A DNA stretch of 64,000 nt from Corynebacterium simulans (GTDB lineage: Bacteria > Actinomycetota > Actinomycetes > Mycobacteriales > Mycobacteriaceae): NCBI RefSeq assembly GCF_001586215.1, contig NZ_CP014634.1, forward strand, positions 868,001 through 932,000, given 5' to 3'. The notes under the pieces were generated by a model. It was not told where the DNA came from, ran no database searches, and saw only the letters and a program-made list of their open reading frames with translations. A program made the position numbers and the translations under genes. Below, one piece after another: positions 63,126 through 64,000 of this stretch. How positions within the stretch are numbered: the first letter of the stretch is position 1; every line of letters starts with the position of its first letter.

Positions 63126-63592
63126 TAAGCGCCCAACTTCCAGGTATCGCCTTCCTTGATAAATGGCAGCAGAGACTGGGTGGCAGCAGGCTGCAACGGC
63201 TGGTTCATCGGGCACAGATCGATCTTTTCGCGGTTGAGCTTCTCGGCATAGAACTCATTGTTGCCGCCGATGGCAACGAAGTAGTTGGTGTCCGCGTCGA
63301 CGTCTTCATCAATGCCCAAGGCTTGCGGGTCGATGCCGTACATCTTCTTGATCTCATCCAACTTGGTGCCAGCGCAGATGGTGGTCATGCCCTGCCAGTT
63401 ATGGCCCAGCACCTCGCTCGGGGCGACGGCGCTGACGGTCAGGTTGGTCTTATCGAGGGAATCGACAGCGCTTTTTAGGGTGCGCTCCACGGGTGGCTGC
63501 TCACGCATGCTCGACAGCGCAATCATCGCGCCCAGGGCAATAATGAACAATCCGATGAGGAATGTGGTGATGAATTGACCGACCTTGGTCAT
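63125..63592 (-). CDS. Membrane-anchored hypothetical protein within the tsa operon
   Basis: 155 residues. One N-terminal helix (about 8-27, FITTFLIGLFIIALGAMIAL) is followed by an extracytoplasmic domain with two cysteines (TICAGTK and IDLCPMN), likely a disulfide, and YFVAIGGNNEFYAEKLNRE. No family recognised. It lies between tsaE and tsaB and is coupled to tsaB by a one-base overlap, so it will be expressed with the tRNA-modification genes, though its location outside the membrane argues for a separate role. Confidence 0.8.
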   Translation of the reverse strand: MTKVGQFITTFLIGLFIIALGAMIALSSMREQPPVERTLKSAVDSLDKTNLTVSAVAPSEVLGHNWQGMTTICAGTKLDEIKKMYGIDPQALGIDEDVDADTNYFVAIGGNNEFYAEKLNREKIDLCPMNQPLQPAATQSLLPFIKEGDTWKLGA

Positions 63593-63658
63593 ATTGAAAG
63601 CGCTCCTTGCACGTCATGTGGGGGGTTAGTTGACCCCGCTTATCCTACAAGAAGGCAG

Positions 63659-64000
63659 TTAACCTACCCAGTTCCAGGTAAACACGCGAGTATCGTCTGC
63701 GGCCTCACGGTTGATGCTGATCAGCAAAAAGGCCTCCGCGAGCTGGTCCATGAAGCCGCCGCCCCACTCGGCGACGACGACGGCGTCGTCAAGCTCGGTG
63801 TCCAAATCCAGTGCGTCGAGCTCGCCTAGGGGATCGTCGGAGTGGTCCAGCAGGCGGTAAGCGTCGACGTGGACGAGCGCCGGGCCGCCGACGGTCGAGC
63901 GATGCTCGCGGGCGATGACGAAAGTCGGCGAGGTGACGCGGCCTTTGACCTGCATGCCTTCGGCAATGCCTTGGGTGAAGGTGGTCTTGCCTGCGCCCAG
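63659..64000 (-). CDS. tsaE: tRNA threonylcarbamoyladenosine biosynthesis ATPase TsaE (5' partial)
   Basis: The frame runs off the window edge: upstream of the internal Met at 63955 it reads LGAGKTTFTQGIAEG, the Walker A region, so the start lies beyond 64000. Further family marks are SPTFVIAREH, LVHVDAYRL and VVVAEWGGGFMDQL. The ATPase drives the TsaB-TsaD cycle. About 114 C-terminal residues are in view; the stop lies 66 bases before the hypothetical membrane protein. Confidence 0.92.
   Translation of the reverse strand: MGAGKTTFTQGIAEGMQVKGRVTSPTFVIAREHRSTVGGPALVHVDAYRLLDHSDDPLGELDALDLDTELDDAVVVAEWGGGFMDQLAEAFLLISINREAADDTRVFTWNWVG

Overview
The window looks like chromosomal DNA of a Corynebacterium (Actinomycetota, moderately high GC). 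The evidence is a NADP-dependent monomeric isocitrate dehydrogenase, PdxST with a divergent MocR-type PdxR, metY-metX, GuaB plus the actinobacterial GuaB3, SigD with an RsdA-type anti-sigma factor, a WhiB protein, a His-tailed GroEL1, and a LexA-controlled ImuA'/ImuB/DnaE2 mutasome. A species near the lipophilic skin corynebacteria is a guess only. I saw no rRNA, tRNA, CRISPR array, prophage or intact insertion sequence.

0-8.8 kb: a siderophore-iron ABC importer (first permease cut by the window edge, second permease split by an in-frame amber codon, then ATPase and siderophore-interacting reductase), icd, a TipA-like MerR regulator and an M3 peptidase. 8.8-13 kb: a DUF222/HNH protein and the vitamin B6 locus pdxT-pdxS/pdxR with probable PdxR operators. 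13-17.6 kb: a quinol-dependent nitric oxide reductase in an operon with a four-cysteine membrane protein and a band-7 protein. 18-24.7 kb: metY-metX, DUF3017-like protein, folD, a SpoU-type tRNA methyltransferase, and feoA-feoB plus a small FeoC-like protein. 24.7-27.9 kb: a pair of PH-domain membrane proteins, an XRE regulator with a perfect palindromic operator next to a membrane protein, and an unresolved decayed stretch.

27.9-38.5 kb: dnaE2 and imuA'-imuB, separated by about 5 kb that holds metQ-metQ-metN-metI, a sucrase/ferredoxin-like protein and a lipoprotein. Both mutasome transcription units carry a LexA box on an apparently leaderless promoter of the same geometry. 38.5-46.6 kb: a lipoprotein and a PspC-type two-component system resembling EsrSR, divergent from an EsrI-like PspC/toast-rack protein that is translationally coupled to a MacA/MacB-type exporter.

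46.6-51.85 kb: a decay-rich patch with remnants of a threonine aldolase, an aldo/keto reductase, a LysR regulator and an EamA exporter between intact DUF222/HNH, DUF2252 and guaA genes. 51.85-64 kb: a conserved actinobacterial block (guaB3, guaB, DUF5319-like protein, rsdA, sigD, whiB, a heavily deleted uvrA2 pseudogene, groEL1-groES with a CIRCE element, tsaD-rimI-tsaB and a partial tsaE) whose gene order follows the guaB2-sigD-whiB3-groEL1 region of Mycobacterium tuberculosis.

The most interesting signals are the split mutasome with matching LexA promoters, the EsrISR-exporter cluster, the NO-reductase operon with two unexplained membrane partners, a PdxR lacking the expected PLP lysine, and several small decayed genes that an ORF caller would miss.
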